Assembly (NCBI GenBank): GCA_949317995.1
Contig: OX439052.1
Coordinates: 38,131,932 to 38,195,931 of the forward strand
Length of the DNA stretch: 64,000 bases
Direction of reading: 5' to 3'
Source of the DNA: Acholoe squamosa
Taxonomy: Eukaryota; Annelida; Polychaeta; Phyllodocida; Polynoidae
Every line of letters starts with the position of its first letter. Positions within the stretch are counted from its first letter, which is position 1. The translations under genes and the position numbers were made by a program. The notes under the pieces are model-generated. The model saw only the letters and a program-made list of their open reading frames with translations, had not been told where the DNA came from and made no database searches. Shown in pieces: positions 1 through 12,152 of the stretch.

Positions 1-68
1 CATCTGACATCAAATATGTCAGTGTCGCATCTTTACCATGGGAGTCCCTATAGTAATAAACCTGTAAT

Positions 69-745
69 CTAGAAACCTATTTCTTCATCACTAGAAACCT
101 CCTGGTGACAGGTACATGCCTTACAGGCCTTATCCTGTTTGTCTGACTTGTTCTTTTTTAGTTCAGGGCAATTCTTCTTAATATGTCCAAAGTTATAACA
201 GTAATGACATTTTGGCCCTCTTCCTTTCACCCTGGATGACAGAGCAGCATTACGATCCTCTGTTCGTTCTAGGATCTTTCTTTCTTCATGAATTAACCTT
301 TCAGTTACCATCTCCATCTTAGGTATTTCCTTACATGCTTCAAGAGCAGTAACCATTATATTGAAAGATGCAGGGAGGGAGGCAAGTAGATGTATGACTC
401 TGATTTCTTCATCAACAGGATCACCCACTACTGATTACTCATTAAATATTTCAGTCATCTCTTTCATATGACTCTGAACAGAGTCACCATCATCCATTTT
501 CAGCTCAATCAGCCTGAGCCTCAGGGATAGCTTGTTTGTCCAAGAGATTTTCTGGAATTGATCTTTGAGTTCCGCCCATACAACGTTAGGATCTTTAGGA
601 TCCCCCAAGAGCTAGAGGAGAGTGGGATCAACAGATAACACAATAATGGCCAGAGCTCGGTCTCTTCTCATCACAAACTTTGAATGTAGATCTGCATTCG
701 CAGCACCTGGGTCTGCCTCTGCCTCTTGAATTGTAGGCTTAAAAC
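69..745 (-). pseudogene. Copia-type gag remnant (truncated, two in-frame stops)
   Basis: Read on the minus strand in one frame, this encodes the UBN2-type Gag of Ty1/Copia elements. The 3' part, 69-428, ends in a CX2CX4HX4C zinc knuckle (CHYCYNFGHIKKNC) in a basic stretch, as expected for nucleocapsid. The same frame continues upstream through gag-like sequence ending in MTEIFNE, interrupted by TAA at 435-437 and TAG at 612-614. The two stops are 59 codons apart in one frame, so they are point mutations and not frameshifts. Upstream of about 745 the similarity stops, so the Gag N-terminus is missing. Downstream the frame closes at 69-71 and pol is not visible before the window edge. The assignment rests on recognition of the family's conserved order (RALAIIVLSVDP, then GDPKDP, then KLSLRLRL). 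Confidence 0.8.
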
Positions 746-3574
746 TGCAGGTATTTCCAAATGAAAATTATTATGTTACCTAGTTTATAACTCAAAATTA
801 GTGCTATAGTTAATGTTATTGTGAAACAGACAGCGGTTGTAAGTCCCCACTTATGACTGAACCAGTTGTAGACTGTAACCCTTACTATAACTCTGGTTGT
901 AAGTAATAGTTTCAATTTTAGGAGGCGGGAAACCAGTGTAATTTCTGGGAAACCCCTCCTACACATCACATCTGTCTCTGTCAGGCCTACATAAACGTTC
1001 TAGTTCATCCAGTGAGTCATACATTTCTTTATAAGCCTCATATAAACACCAGGAATATGCCTTCCTGAAATAAATAAGCAACAGGTCCTGTATAAGGGCC
1101 AGGTTTGCATGGACATGATTGGAGGAGCTTGGAATCCAAGGACAATAGGAGTGTATTATGTACAACTACTACTGAATTGATGGGTATAACTCATATACCA
1201 TTGGAAAGAGAATTTAACAGACAATATATTTCAAGTCAAAACCATCATTGTTTCATACAGGATTCTCAAATGGTTTATGAACAAAAGAAATACAAGTTAC
1301 AATGATAAACTGCACCATTTCAATTAACATTGCGCCATTCTAAATTTAGTGTACTAATTTGGATTATTCCTGCACAGCTTCTTTGTGAAGTAATGCCACA
1401 TGGAACAGTAGAATATTGAATTATATCCCAGCATATATATTCACTCAAACATATAAGCGCCTGTCATCCTAACAATAGCTGCAACATAAGCTACTGATTG
1501 CCCCCAATAACCTACTATAATGAACAACTATAGTGACTGCACTATAGCAGTGACCTGTTGTAAACTGTAAAAGTTATGACTGATTTAAGAGTGACATCAA
1601 CCAAACCATAGCACAAATGAATTGATTTCATTGATTTGACAGTCTCAAAGAAAATATTAACTAGTAAAAAAAGAGGTATGATGTATAATCAACATGCAGA
1701 AGACACAGGAGTTTTTCTCTCCTCTGAAAACAGAATATTTCATGTTTGATGTGGACAAAATAGGTCCACACAGATAGGCCTCTAGAAACACCAGCCACTG
1801 GTCAAAGACCAGTCATAAGTATCTATAACTGTAGTTATAACTTTAATTGTATCTTGTTCTGAAACAGCTAAGGTTATAGTTTACAACTGGGATATGACTG
1901 GTCAGAGATAATAATAGTTGCAGTTGTAAGTTTAGAGGCCAACAGTTTTAGAAACAGATATTTAATGTGCATTATTATGTCCGGCTTCTGAAACACCCCA
2001 CGGGGGTTGTGAGCACCTATTCAGTGCTGATTCCATTAATACTCACAACCCAAACCCAGCTTATTTATGTGCTATTTCTATGTAGTAGTTCCAGCAATGC
2101 TTTTTGGTTGCTAAATATATATCTAAAGACATCAAACCAGGGACGCCAACTCACTTTGCTAGATATCCAGCTGGGCTGCACAGCTTTGCTCTACAATCCT
2201 ACCAGATGTAGAGCATCATCAGAAATAAGATAGTAAGATTGGAATTAGTTTTGATTTCCAACACCAGCTAGGAGCATCATATAAAAAGGCTACTATAAAT
2301 AGGAAGCGCCCTACAACACTCTTCTATACTATAGTCGCTGGATTGTTGTTCACATATAATCACTCCCCCTTGCCTGGGATAGAAATGGGTGCTCATCTAT
2401 AGATGATAAGCATTTTGGGATTTGGAGAAGTCATTATCGCTGGTATTATGGAAGACAAGCAATTATTCAAGGGCAAAGGTATATGTCATTCCTTGGTATT
2501 TGAGGCAAAATCTTAGGGGAAAGGGTATTGCTGTTTCAGGGCTAAAGTCCTGGCCCTATATAAGGCTTCCCTTTTAGGCTTTTTTGGGTAGGGGGTTAAT
2601 TTTAGCACAAATATTTCACTTTAAAGAAAGGAAAACACAAGTATACCTCATTTGATATGAAAGTATGTATTCATAATGTTGAAGAAAAAATGCTTCCTTA
2701 GGTGAATTATAAAGGTTTCTCTAGAATGGCAAAATTCTTTTTAATGTACAGAAAATGTTTTGCGATGTTGAAAACAAACGTTAGCAGACTTTTTTCATTC
2801 CTCAAACACATTCTGAAGGGCAATATGTACTGCCCATGGATGGACCATTCGTGAAATTTATCCGTTTTATTTTTCATCAATTTTTAAGAGGAGAAAAGAA
2901 GTGACAGCGATCGCCTAACCTTTGGCAGTGGATGCAGCCCTTAATAGAGTAACCCCACCCCCCCCAACTTTTTCTAAGGTGTATGGTGTCAATTTCTGGA
3001 GCGCAATGCATAGACTGTAATTTGTATTCTGATGCTGTACCTTGTGAAATACACACCAGGTGCCTCCACTGTATTTTGAAATAGGGTTGAAATAGACTCA
3101 CCGTGCATGAAAACATCCATTTTGATCAAGTATAAGGGAGTGGTAATTTTGTAACAACATGCTGAGGAGGGGACGAATTCTGCTCCTCGTATACCAACAG
3201 TTACTTGCCAAGTTAGCACCTGTAAATTACTTTCTTGTAACACCAGCTTGCTTCTGTCAGAAAAATACAAGTAAATTTCCTCAGATTTATTTTGTAACCC
3301 TAATGTATACAAACATGAAAGACTGCACTAAAGTTGCATTAAGTAAGCTTATACCTATTGAACTTTTATATTTTACATCCAGGCCTACAGAGATTTTCAC
3401 CTCGCCTGGATAGTTGAGGTGGTACATGATATAGATTGGGCAGACTCTCCAGCACTTGGTGCTGGGGATAACCTGTGTGTAAGATGCCTCAATGCATTAA
3501 TGGCATCTAAATGGGCAAGATGGTACGCCAACTTAGTGGCATTTGATCAGCAATTCCTTACATTACCCCTGATA
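746..3574. other. Intergenic, no gene seen
   Basis: Short ORFs here have no recognisable domain or exon-like splice context. A weak foldback lies at about 1775-1950: sequence around AGGCCTCTAGAAAC on the left recurs inverted near GTTTTAGAAAC and AGAGGCC on the right, with inverted copies of a GACCAGTCATA-like word between. It is probably an old MITE. Confidence 0.5.
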
Positions 3575-3580
3575 TTTATT
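3575..3580 (-). terminator. Poly(A) signal AATAAA of the NACHT-TPR gene
   Basis: The plus strand reads TTTATT, so AATAAA lies on the minus strand 43 nt past the stop codon at 3623-3625. The position suits 3' end formation for the gene ending there. Confidence 0.6.
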
Positions 3581-3622
3581 TTATTTCATTTCAGGTACAA
3601 TTACTATTCTTCAGCAAACATG

Positions 3623-6600
3623 TTATGCAGCGTCTTCATTTTGTGCGGAATTGTCTGCTTCTTTCTGGCACTCTTTTGCTTTCAAGGCTTTGAATGACTC
3701 AAGTTTCTCCAATAGACTTGAGCTATCTGGTTTCTCTGTGGTTACCTTCTCTAAGAGGTCAATGGCTTTGTCCAATTCCTCCACCTCATCTTGCAGGATA
3801 TCTGCTAAAATGGCATACCGTTCCTCGGTGTTCTTTGGCAAATCTTCATTCTCACAATATTCTGAGATAAACGGTATTAGTTTGCTTGGAGATCTCCTGT
3901 TAAGGATATCAAGTTTCACCAAAAGTATATTTCTATTCAATGGAAATTTCTTTAGTCCATAGTCTAATGTACATTCTTCTTGTTGTTTGGATGTCTTCCT
4001 CCAATTAGGCAAACCATCATATGCTAGACCTAAATATGCATAATCCTCAGCTTTACACTCAGCACGTTTGACAAGATCCAAAGCCAGTTCCATTGCTTCT
4101 TCATACTTGTCTTTATTTAGGTACCATTTACAAAAGCGACGACACAGAGGAGGCAAGAAGCGACTCTTTTGCCCATTAGGTGTCTTCAGAAAGGCACGTA
4201 CCTCTTGATAAAGTGGCTCAGCTTCTTCGTATCTGTCCAAATGTGTGAGCTCATTGACCATATTCTCCTGAGCCATCATTGGACGGATTGAACCCTCTGG
4301 GCAAACTATCTTGAAGATTCGTAGAGCTTCCTGGGCATACTTGAGAGACTTAACATGATTCTTACGGCCCACCTCTAATGACCCAAGGTTCATGAGTGTT
4401 AGGCCAACATCCATGGAATCCCTACCAAGGAGGTCTTCCTTAATCTTAAGAGATTTCAGATAATACTTTTCTGTTTCATCATGCTGTTTCATCCGTCTAT
4501 ATGTAAGTGCTATGTTGTGATAGTTGTATGCAATTTCCAATGAGAGTCTATTTGGCTCAGCCTCTTCTCTCAGTGCATTTGCTTTATTGAACTGTTCCAA
4601 TGCTTTATCATAATATTTCCTTTCAAGGCTAATCAAACCAAGGTTACAATATGTATTTGCAACATTTCCTTTTTTATCAGGATCTTTCTCATCAATTTCG
4701 AGAGACATTCTGTAATATTTTTCAGACTCCTCCTTGTTTTTGAGGTTATAATAACACAATCCTATACCATGATAGGAAAGTGCCATGTCTTCTTTATCCA
4801 TGGCACTGGCCTTGATCAATTCCTCTCTCAGCTTCATAACTTCCCTGTGTAGCTCAAGGGCTTCATCATATTGTTCAATGTCAGACAGGAAACAGGCTTT
4901 CTGATATTTGAGCACACAAATGTATTCCTTTTGTTTCATGATAGATATGCCTGGCCTTTTTCCATCTAATTCCAATTCCCTGTCAAGAAGGTATCTTATA
5001 CCATTATACATCTTTGAATCTTCAAACCACTTACGTAGATCCTGCATGAGATTGGATTTCTTCTTGAGCACAGTGGGCCACCTATCCATCTCACAGTTGT
5101 CTAGGTATGCAGCATATTCTCCAGCAACATATGAATCAAGGCTGCGTGCATAGCAATTTGCTACGGCTGCAGCTGGTGTACCCAACCACTGCCAGTATTC
5201 ATTCAACTGGAAATTGTTGGATGTACCAAGACTTTCAAATATTCTGATGTCACCAAGTACTTTCTTCATTAAACTTTTATCATTACTCAACTTCAAAAGA
5301 TGAAGTAGTTCTGACGCAATGCGCTCATCAATCATTTTGCCTTCTTTTACACAACTTTCATATTGGGCAAAGAATATTTTGGATACCATCTTTGCCATAG
5401 CTCTCTCCCTCTCATCTGTTGGCATATACATATTCTTTACAGCATCCAGCATCTCAGGAAAGGCAAAACCCAAAATGCCATCTCTATCAGTGAGAAATCC
5501 CTTGATGGCATATATCACAGGTGCCCAAATGTGTTGGGCCATGGGGAATTCTGACTCTGAAATGCCTTTTTTGCAAAGACACAGAGCACAAAGTAGCTCC
5601 TCAACAACGTTCCCCCCATAGTCTGCATGGCTGTAATCCTCCTCAATGCGATCAATAACTTTGATGAGAAGCCCTAGTATTCCATCAGAGTCGAGCAGGT
5701 TATTAATCTGCTGGGTGAGTTGTCTGAAACGGCCTGCAATACACAGTTCATTGACTAAGATTTTTAGAAAGAAGGGATTATTTGTCCTCTCTGAGGAGGT
5801 CAGCATTGAAAGTTGTTCATTATCCATCGATTTTGAGTTCTCCTCAAGTAGTTGGCTACACATTTCCCTCTTTTCTATTTCACCCAGAGGATCTATATTT
5901 ATCATCTTTGCTTCGTAAACATCGGTTAGTTTCTCTAAGAGCTCTTCTGCCCTTGGAGCCCCTTCTGTAAAACTGAGAATAACTCGAACATTACTGGGAA
6001 GGGTTTTCGGCAGCCAAAACAAGGGCATGGAAGTCTTGGATAGTGATATTCTACTTATGTTATCAACTATAATTATCAACTGTTTGTCCTTGTGTTCATC
6101 CAGCTTTAGCAAGTCTAATGTTTCCACTGTCTTTGTAGTCAGCTTTGGGAGGCTTAACTTTTTCTCAGGCTTGTATTCAAATTCTTCTCCAGTCAATGTG
6201 TTCTGGAGATAGTCTATGAGGCGGGTCATGAGGAATCTAGGTATTGTGCTATCTTGTTCAGCTCCAACAAAATGATAGTGAATCATCTTGTTTGGATCAT
6301 TCAAACTTTCCTTAGTTTTCTTCTGAATCCAGTTACTTAAAAGTGATGTTTTCCCACAACCTGTTGGGCCAGTTATTGTCAGCACATGTTGTTCTGTGTC
6401 AGTATTATTGACGTAGCTTTCCAACTGATCAAAGTACTTCTGTTTACCAACATGGAAACCACACTGTGATGCCTGATAGGCCTTGTGTGCCAGGTTAACC
6501 TTCTCCTTTTCGCTTACTGGCTTTTGAATTCTTGCAATAACCTCCTCCTCTATATGCTTCCATACTTTGTTATATACGAAATCTGCTGCCTCCTGTGGGT

Positions 6601-7207
6601 CTTTATAATGCATGGCAACACCGAGGGTTTTAGATTCAGTTGCATGGACTTGGACTTTGAGAGTTTCCAGCTTTTCAAAGCTGTTTTCATCCTCAGCTTG
6701 AAAATTCCTTTGCTGTTTTGCATCCCCTTTTAACTCAGCCTCCTTCCTCATTTTGTCATCGTATATTTTGTCTCTGAAACAAAAGCATGCTGGCATACTC
6801 CCAGGGTTATTTAGATGACCATGCATGAATTCTACCTCAGTGACACTTCTATCTCTATATTGGTCTACCCATGGGTACTTCTCCGCTGCTTTGTTAAAGT
6901 TCTCCTGGAGTTCAGGATCATTGCGGCCATTCCAGCCATACCGCTGCCCAAACAGTCCGATGAAGACATCTGAGCGGTTGATCTCCTTCAAGCAGATGTT
7001 GACAGTCTGTGAGGCTGAAGATGAGGAATGAGTGATCCCCCAACGCATATCAACAAGCTTCAGATGGAGTCCTTTAGTGCTCAGAGCTGACTCGATCTTC
7101 GGCCAATAAAACTTGGTGAGAATGTCTCGCTCTTTCTCCATCCCATTAAATGGTGATGATATGAATAACCTCACCACATGGGGATCTTTTAGCTTAATGT
7201 CCCCCAT
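3623..7207 (-). CDS. DUF4062-NACHT-TPR protein (nephrocystin-3/TPR-STAND-like)
   Basis: A single open exon of 1194 codons. Residues about 10-100 form a DUF4062-type N-terminus (VRLFISSPFNGMEKERD, then VDMRWGI, then GLFGQRYGW). Residues about 275-560 are a NACHT/STAND NTPase with Walker A GPTGCGKTS at 280-288 and Walker B LIIIVDN at 377-383. Residues about 765-970 carry kinesin-light-chain-like tetratricopeptide repeats (YHGIGLCYYNLKNKEESEKY, YCNLGLISLERKYYDKAL, and further copies), followed by a helical, acidic C-terminus. STAND proteins are nucleotide-driven switches, and the TPRs would serve as sensor or scaffold. The family is expanded in many invertebrates, where members are often called nephrocystin-3-like; the ligand is unknown. 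The ATG at 7205-7207 has a purine at -3 and G at +4 and begins directly before DUF4062, so the start is well supported. An AATAAA follows the stop. The frame is intact. Confidence 0.92.
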   Translation of the reverse strand: MGDIKLKDPHVVRLFISSPFNGMEKERDILTKFYWPKIESALSTKGLHLKLVDMRWGITHSSSSASQTVNICLKEINRSDVFIGLFGQRYGWNGRNDPELQENFNKAAEKYPWVDQYRDRSVTEVEFMHGHLNNPGSMPACFCFRDKIYDDKMRKEAELKGDAKQQRNFQAEDENSFEKLETLKVQVHATESKTLGVAMHYKDPQEAADFVYNKVWKHIEEEVIARIQKPVSEKEKVNLAHKAYQASQCGFHVGKQKYFDQLESYVNNTDTEQHVLTITGPTGCGKTSLLSNWIQKKTKESLNDPNKMIHYHFVGAEQDSTIPRFLMTRLIDYLQNTLTGEEFEYKPEKKLSLPKLTTKTVETLDLLKLDEHKDKQLIIIVDNISRISLSKTSMPLFWLPKTLPSNVRVILSFTEGAPRAEELLEKLTDVYEAKMINIDPLGEIEKREMCSQLLEENSKSMDNEQLSMLTSSERTNNPFFLKILVNELCIAGRFRQLTQQINNLLDSDGILGLLIKVIDRIEEDYSHADYGGNVVEELLCALCLCKKGISESEFPMAQHIWAPVIYAIKGFLTDRDGILGFAFPEMLDAVKNMYMPTDERERAMAKMVSKIFFAQYESCVKEGKMIDERIASELLHLLKLSNDKSLMKKVLGDIRIFESLGTSNNFQLNEYWQWLGTPAAAVANCYARSLDSYVAGEYAAYLDNCEMDRWPTVLKKKSNLMQDLRKWFEDSKMYNGIRYLLDRELELDGKRPGISIMKQKEYICVLKYQKACFLSDIEQYDEALELHREVMKLREELIKASAMDKEDMALSYHGIGLCYYNLKNKEESEKYYRMSLEIDEKDPDKKGNVANTYCNLGLISLERKYYDKALEQFNKANALREEAEPNRLSLEIAYNYHNIALTYRRMKQHDETEKYYLKSLKIKEDLLGRDSMDVGLTLMNLGSLEVGRKNHVKSLKYAQEALRIFKIVCPEGSIRPMMAQENMVNELTHLDRYEEAEPLYQEVRAFLKTPNGQKSRFLPPLCRRFCKWYLNKDKYEEAMELALDLVKRAECKAEDYAYLGLAYDGLPNWRKTSKQQEECTLDYGLKKFPLNRNILLVKLDILNRRSPSKLIPFISEYCENEDLPKNTEERYAILADILQDEVEELDKAIDLLEKVTTEKPDSSSLLEKLESFKALKAKECQKEADNSAQNEDAA

Positions 7208-7256
7208 CCTGGCTCTTTGTTCTTACACAGGGTCTGTTGATTTTAGAGGATCTGCA

Positions 7257-7276
7257 ACTGTGAAAAAGAACAATAG
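7257..7276 (-). promoter_or_regulatory. Likely 3' splice site in the 5' UTR of the NACHT-TPR gene
   Basis: On the minus strand a pyrimidine tract runs into CACAG (TTCTTTTTCACAG) about 50 nt before the ATG. An in-frame stop lies between this point and the ATG, so an exon starting at 7257 would be 5' UTR. This suggests that the coding region is one exon and that the promoter lies further right. Confidence 0.4.
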
Positions 7277-10200
7277 CTATAGGTTTACAGTACTGGGTAA
7301 GAATGATTTTAAACTTTTGAAGAAAATGCAAAGATCAGCTGGAGAACCAAATTCGCAGGTGTCAAATTCATGGATCATTCTCCTTGTTGAAATGCCCATA
7401 TGTGACCAAATATTACAAAATGGTTGGAAATTCAAATAAATTTCATGCTTTAGCTAGGTATTGTCAAATTTATGTGCAGCTCGTTGGGAGCTTTCATTTG
7501 ATATGTAACACTTCGAATCATTTTGATTTGAAAATAAGTATTAATCAAACTGAGATAATCAACGCATTTCTTAAATAGTGAAGTATGAATTAGGGCCTAT
7601 ACATAATTTTATATACGGTAATGGTAATTCTTTAATAACTATAAAATATTAAAGTCCATTTTCACACTTCTACAACATTGCTATCAAAACAATTTTTTTT
7701 ACCCACAGAAAGACATAATGCATAGATATTTGCCCCTTATCAACTGCTAATCAATGATAAAGAAATTGTAAAATAATTTAATTCTCAATCATCACTCTTT
7801 TCATGGCTAGGTGATGTAAGAAAATAAAAAAAGGTTGGTGTACAAAAACTTTTGTCTTTATGCCAAGGTTTATAGTAGCTAGGGTAACGAGATTTGAAAT
7901 ACTTCATTGACTGTATCATGTATTCAATGTAAGATAGAGTTAATAAAGTGGATTCTTGAACTGCAATCCATTTACTTCTATCTTATCTGGTAGACTGTAG
8001 GTGACATTCCAAATACCCTCTCCAGAGAAATGAACCTGTCAAAATTACCAGCTGGTATCTCCATTCAAATTGGTCATAGGGGTCACAAGGTGGTGCCACT
8101 AGGTGCATAGAGGCCACTGCTACTAATGGGTGATTGAACTTGATTGCTCTTTAAAGTGTTATATCATACCTTTAGGTGGCAGTAGCTCTCAGCATGTTCC
8201 CTGCCTAAGGAGGGTATTTCAAATAGAATGTATCTACAAATAAATCCCCAGAACACAAATGTGGCATACAATATTGCTATGAATCAAAGGGTTATGTTGA
8301 TAATTAGTGGTTGGCCTATGTATTGGTGGGGGTTCAGTGGGGGTGGTATATAATAGTTAGCTAGTTACACCTTAATCATACCAGAAAAAGTGTCCCAGGT
8401 CAGAGAGAAATGTGGGTGTTAGCAATCTTTTCCCTATCTAAAATTACCCTTTTTAGTGAATGAACCAATTGTAACTTTACATGTCCCTAAAGATTTAGAC
8501 CCCTCCTGTACTACTGATAGGCTATAATGTGCCCTACATCCATTAGAGACAGTGCAGGGCATGTGTAAAGTTGAGGTCTTTAGCACTGTGATACATATGG
8601 AAGTATGGCTAGTCATATAAAAACCAGGAGGTTATGGCACAAGATGCTAAAACTAGTTTTCCTCAAATCAAACCGCATTACCATGTGTATAGGGTGCATC
8701 CCCAAATTATAAAGACACACTTGAAGTGAAATTTTGGTCACTTTCTTCTGTTCTATACGGCACATGGCTATTGTATTATTGACCAATGGGAAGCATCCCT
8801 GGCATTTACTGCGGAGACGGGGGCTGAAGGTGTTAGTCATAGTGCAGTCGGGGTCTAATGGCGGCCTCCATAGCCTGATGTGCTAATGCCCTATATCTCA
8901 TCTGTAAGGCGCACCACTAACATCTTTGGACTCTATAAGGCGCAGCAGGGCTCTATCATTGCATAAAAAACTGCGCCTTACATGTGACATAATACGGCAG
9001 TGAGAATCATTATAACTATATCATTTTAGGCTTACATCAGTAGGTACTAAGGTTTACATTTCTACAACCAATATACCAAATCTTATGCAGCTGGTGGTAA
9101 TCACTTCTTTTGATCGTAGTTACAAGTTTAGGTTATTTCTAAAGATCACCTGCCATGATTTGGAGGGCCCCAGAACTGCCGTAAATCCTCGCGTATTAGA
9201 GGCGCCTAATACTGTAAATTAATTTTCATGCAGTACATATTTTTGCACACCCATGAAGTGCCCGAAAATAAGATGTGTGCAAAAATTTGACACAGAAACC
9301 CACTCAACCACTCAACCTGTACCTGCCCGAAAATATGCTTGCACAAAAAGGCATTCCTATGCCATCTGCGCAAAAATTTAGCTGCACGAAAATATAATTA
9401 TACAGTTACAGTACACAGGGATTATACATCATGTGTTTCCTATAGAATTTGGCCCAACTCAGGGTGTGTCTTATACATGGGAATATTTTCATTATAGAAC
9501 AGTACTAAAATGAGCAAAATATGATCCCAAATGCATTCTATAGGATTTAGGCCATCTCAGGGGGTGTCATACATGAGAGGAATTACAGTATATTAGTGTG
9601 TTGTGTAATAGGCCTACTCCAAGTAACAGAAATTAAAAGTAATATTCAGATTTATTTCCCTTGAGGGATCAAAAGAAAAAACCTAGACTCTACGGTCTAC
9701 TCTCTCTCTCCTTGTATAGATACTTGGATCGACACCTGTTGCACCTTTTGCACTCTCAGTCGCAATTGTAATTAGGATATAAATACCGCTGTAGTGCATA
9801 CAGCAGGATCCACATCGGGTCTTTGGTTTTGTACCTACAGCTGCTACTACTGTATTTCAGAATAAGAAGCACTCTACTGTAAAACCCTTGTGGTAGGGTG
9901 ACAGTGTTGGAGCTACCATGTTCTGCCTAAAAGCAAGGATTATATACTATACAACAGTACTAAAATGACCAGAATTTGGGCCAATATGCACCTCATAGTT
10001 TTGACACGAGCTCAGGGTGTTTCCTATACATAGGGTATGCCTTCCATGTGAGGTACAATGGTAGTTATTTTCAGAGAGTACTTACGTTTAATTCCCACTG
10101 TTAACAGTGCCTGTTGGAGTATGTACCACGAAAACCACAGTTTAAAACTCCAAGAAAGATTTGTGGCCTGATGGTAGTCCAATAATTAAGTAACAGAGAA

Positions 10201-11398
10201 AGGTAGATTTATGGCAATTCAGATACGCCATAGCACATATCAATCTACCAGAAATATGCACTACTATACCAGTATCTAGGTATGAAGTATTTTGCCAGTG
10301 TTATTGTGTGTACAACTGCGTACTGTAATTAATATTTCAATGCCGCTCTGACTGGGCCCCTATCAACGACCTATAAACAGCACAAACACATGTGTAGACT
10401 GCTATGGCATAGAGCCAATGCTGGAAGGCATTTCTCAAGTTGGTATGACTGAACACAGCCATTACGACTTGAAACCCTCAATATGAGATTGAGAGTGGGT
10501 GATCGTAGGTAACACAATATGACTACTCTGTACGATCAGCACCGTATTTACATAGGGTTTGGTAGGGCAGTTGTACCAGTGCAATTAATAGTGACCACTG
10601 GATGCAGGGATGTAATCACATTTATTTAGGTGAGGGATCTCACTACGAGTTGAAAGGGTCTAGTCATACCATCTTGAGAAATGCCTTCCAGGGGAGCCAA
10701 TCCATGCATAGACTGAACTCAACGACAGCCAATAGCATTGCAGCTGCCAAGAAACCAGGTCATTTCCCACCTGACCAGGCTGACTAGATCAGTACCTTAT
10801 CAAACTTGACTTAACTGCTTGCATGATCAATTAATATCTAATCAAACGAATTGTGGTTACCTCAGGTAAAAAACAAACAAAAACGTCACTTAAAAATTAT
10901 TTTTTCAGTGGTCAGCTGCAAAAAAGAATAAAAAAAAAGAATAAAAAAACACGAGAAAGCAATTTAAGGTTTGGGTGGTCAAATTGTTAAGCATTCTGTG
11001 AATGGTTTGGACCCTTTCTACAGAACGCACCCACAACTTGAATAGAAGCCTGTAAAGGAATCGAAAATGCTTGATTTTACCCAGCTTAGGACTGTTTTAT
11101 AGAATAATAGCCTTATCTATGTTACTGTGGTCTCGTATTATTTGATTGCTTCCCAGCTTCAACTTTAAACAACCTCCATGAATTTCCATATTAATGTTAT
11201 GGACTGACTCAAATGTCACATTTATTCTTTAATATGAAAGTCTTAAAAGCGTTGAGAATGTCGAATTGAATGATAAAACACAACAGAAAAGGCGACGAAT
11301 TGAAATAATATCAACAGCTACAATGGCATGGGTCATGTTAAATATTCAGGCCTAGTGCTGTGTAAGAATTCTACATGCAGGTATACTAAGCTAATAGA
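7277..11398. other. Intergenic, dispersed repeats only
   Basis: No ORF with domain or splice support. Repetitive hints include a word close to CTCAGGGTGTGTC with TATACAT nearby, recurring at about 9455-9480, 9552-9575 and 10009-10035, and a run of GCAC(A)AAAATT-like repeats at 9220-9410. These look like degraded MITE-type copies. Confidence 0.4.
8010..8232. repeat. Imperfect foldback repeat (MITE-like)
   Basis: Left end AAATACCCTC at about 8021-8030 recurs inverted as GAGGGTATTT at about 8210-8219. Internal words GCCACTGCTAC and GTGGCAGTAG are also inverted relative to each other. No target duplication was resolved. Confidence 0.35.
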
Positions 11399-11466
11399 TC
11401 ATGGATATCGGGGCCCTAGGGTTGTATATACAGCATATACAGCCCGTGGGGCCCCGATATCCATGA
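11399..11466. repeat. Perfect 18-bp inverted repeat with 32-nt loop
   Basis: The arms at 11399-11416 (TCATGGATATCGGGGCCC) and 11449-11466 are exact reverse complements. The loop is AT-rich with an internal ATACAGCATATACAG. It could be a small foldback element or a transcribed hairpin. Confidence 0.6.
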
Positions 11467-11515
11467 CCTAATAGGTTTATACCACCATTTCCTCCATTTT
11501 GTATCAATTTCTTAC

Positions 11516-11597
11516 CTGAAATCCAAAGAATATAGCCAGGCAAAGACATTTTGGAAGTGCTAGCGACACGGCCAGTGGCCGCTCTGCACGAAGCCAT
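11516..11597 (-). CDS. Candidate first coding exon, product unknown
   Basis: A minus-strand ATG at 11595-11597 with A at -3 and G at +4 opens 27 codons, ending at a consensus donor (CAG then GTAAG, boundary at 11516/11515). The peptide begins MASCRAATGR and includes LPGYILW. I recognise no domain and found no partner exon downstream. The sequence is GC- and CpG-richer than its surroundings, which would suit a transcription start region. Possibly chance. Confidence 0.2.
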
Positions 11598-11741
11598 TGT
11601 TTTTGTTCCTTGCCGGGACAGGTACCACCGTGTTCACACTCATTTTTCGTATGGAATCCAACCATGACAAGTTTTCAAATTAAAACATACATATCCTTAG
11701 ACATTCTAGATGAGTACTCCATGCTTGATATGTCCGATATC

Positions 11742-11936
11742 TTCGAAATAAATAAGAATCCATTGATTTTCCAAAACGGTCCGAAATTTTCGGCGTCTTC
11801 CTCGTACGGCGAGCGGATGACCTATATCCACATCCGGGCCCATGATACCCTTTCGCCGAACAAGGAGGCGGGTGGGAATGGCCAGACCGCGACTCGCTTA
11901 CCATGGAAAAATCAATGGATTCTTATTTATATCGAA
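11742..11936. repeat. Inverted repeat with 31-bp arms around a CpG-rich centre
   Basis: Left arm 11742-11772 and right arm 11905-11936 match inverted with about two differences (core AATAAGAATCCATTGATTTT). The 130-bp centre is rich in CpG, unlike the neighbourhood. It is probably a foldback element. The plus-strand ORF across it is incidental. Confidence 0.45.
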
Positions 11937-12096
11937 GAAAATGGAGAAAATCAGCATGCATTCCTCGTCTATGGATTGAAAACTTCTTGGGATTTCGATA
12001 TTATAACATGTCAAGGTTGGAATCAAGATGAAAACTGACTGGAAACATAGCAGGTTAGAACTTATTTACTTTCGCATTGGATTTCATCACCGTTCA

Positions 12097-12152
12097 GTGT
12101 GGCGCTATGGCTAAGGCCTTCGCCTACCTCCACTGCGGCCGGGGTTCAATTC
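12097..12152 (+). repeat. tRNA-like fragment, probable SINE head
   Basis: An A-box-like TGGCTAAGGC is followed about 35 nt later by a B-box-like GGGTTCAATTC. A GC-rich stretch of this form alone in AT-rich DNA suits the promoter head of a tRNA-derived SINE. It does not fold as an intact tRNA, so I do not call a tRNA gene. Confidence 0.35.

Noticed and set aside
739-969. 76-codon minus-strand ORF next to the Copia gag remnant
   Set aside because: It is in a different frame from gag and has no gag similarity.
11610-12038. 142-codon plus-strand ORF
   Set aside because: It runs through the inverted repeat at 11742-11936 and is matched by an antisense ORF. No domain.
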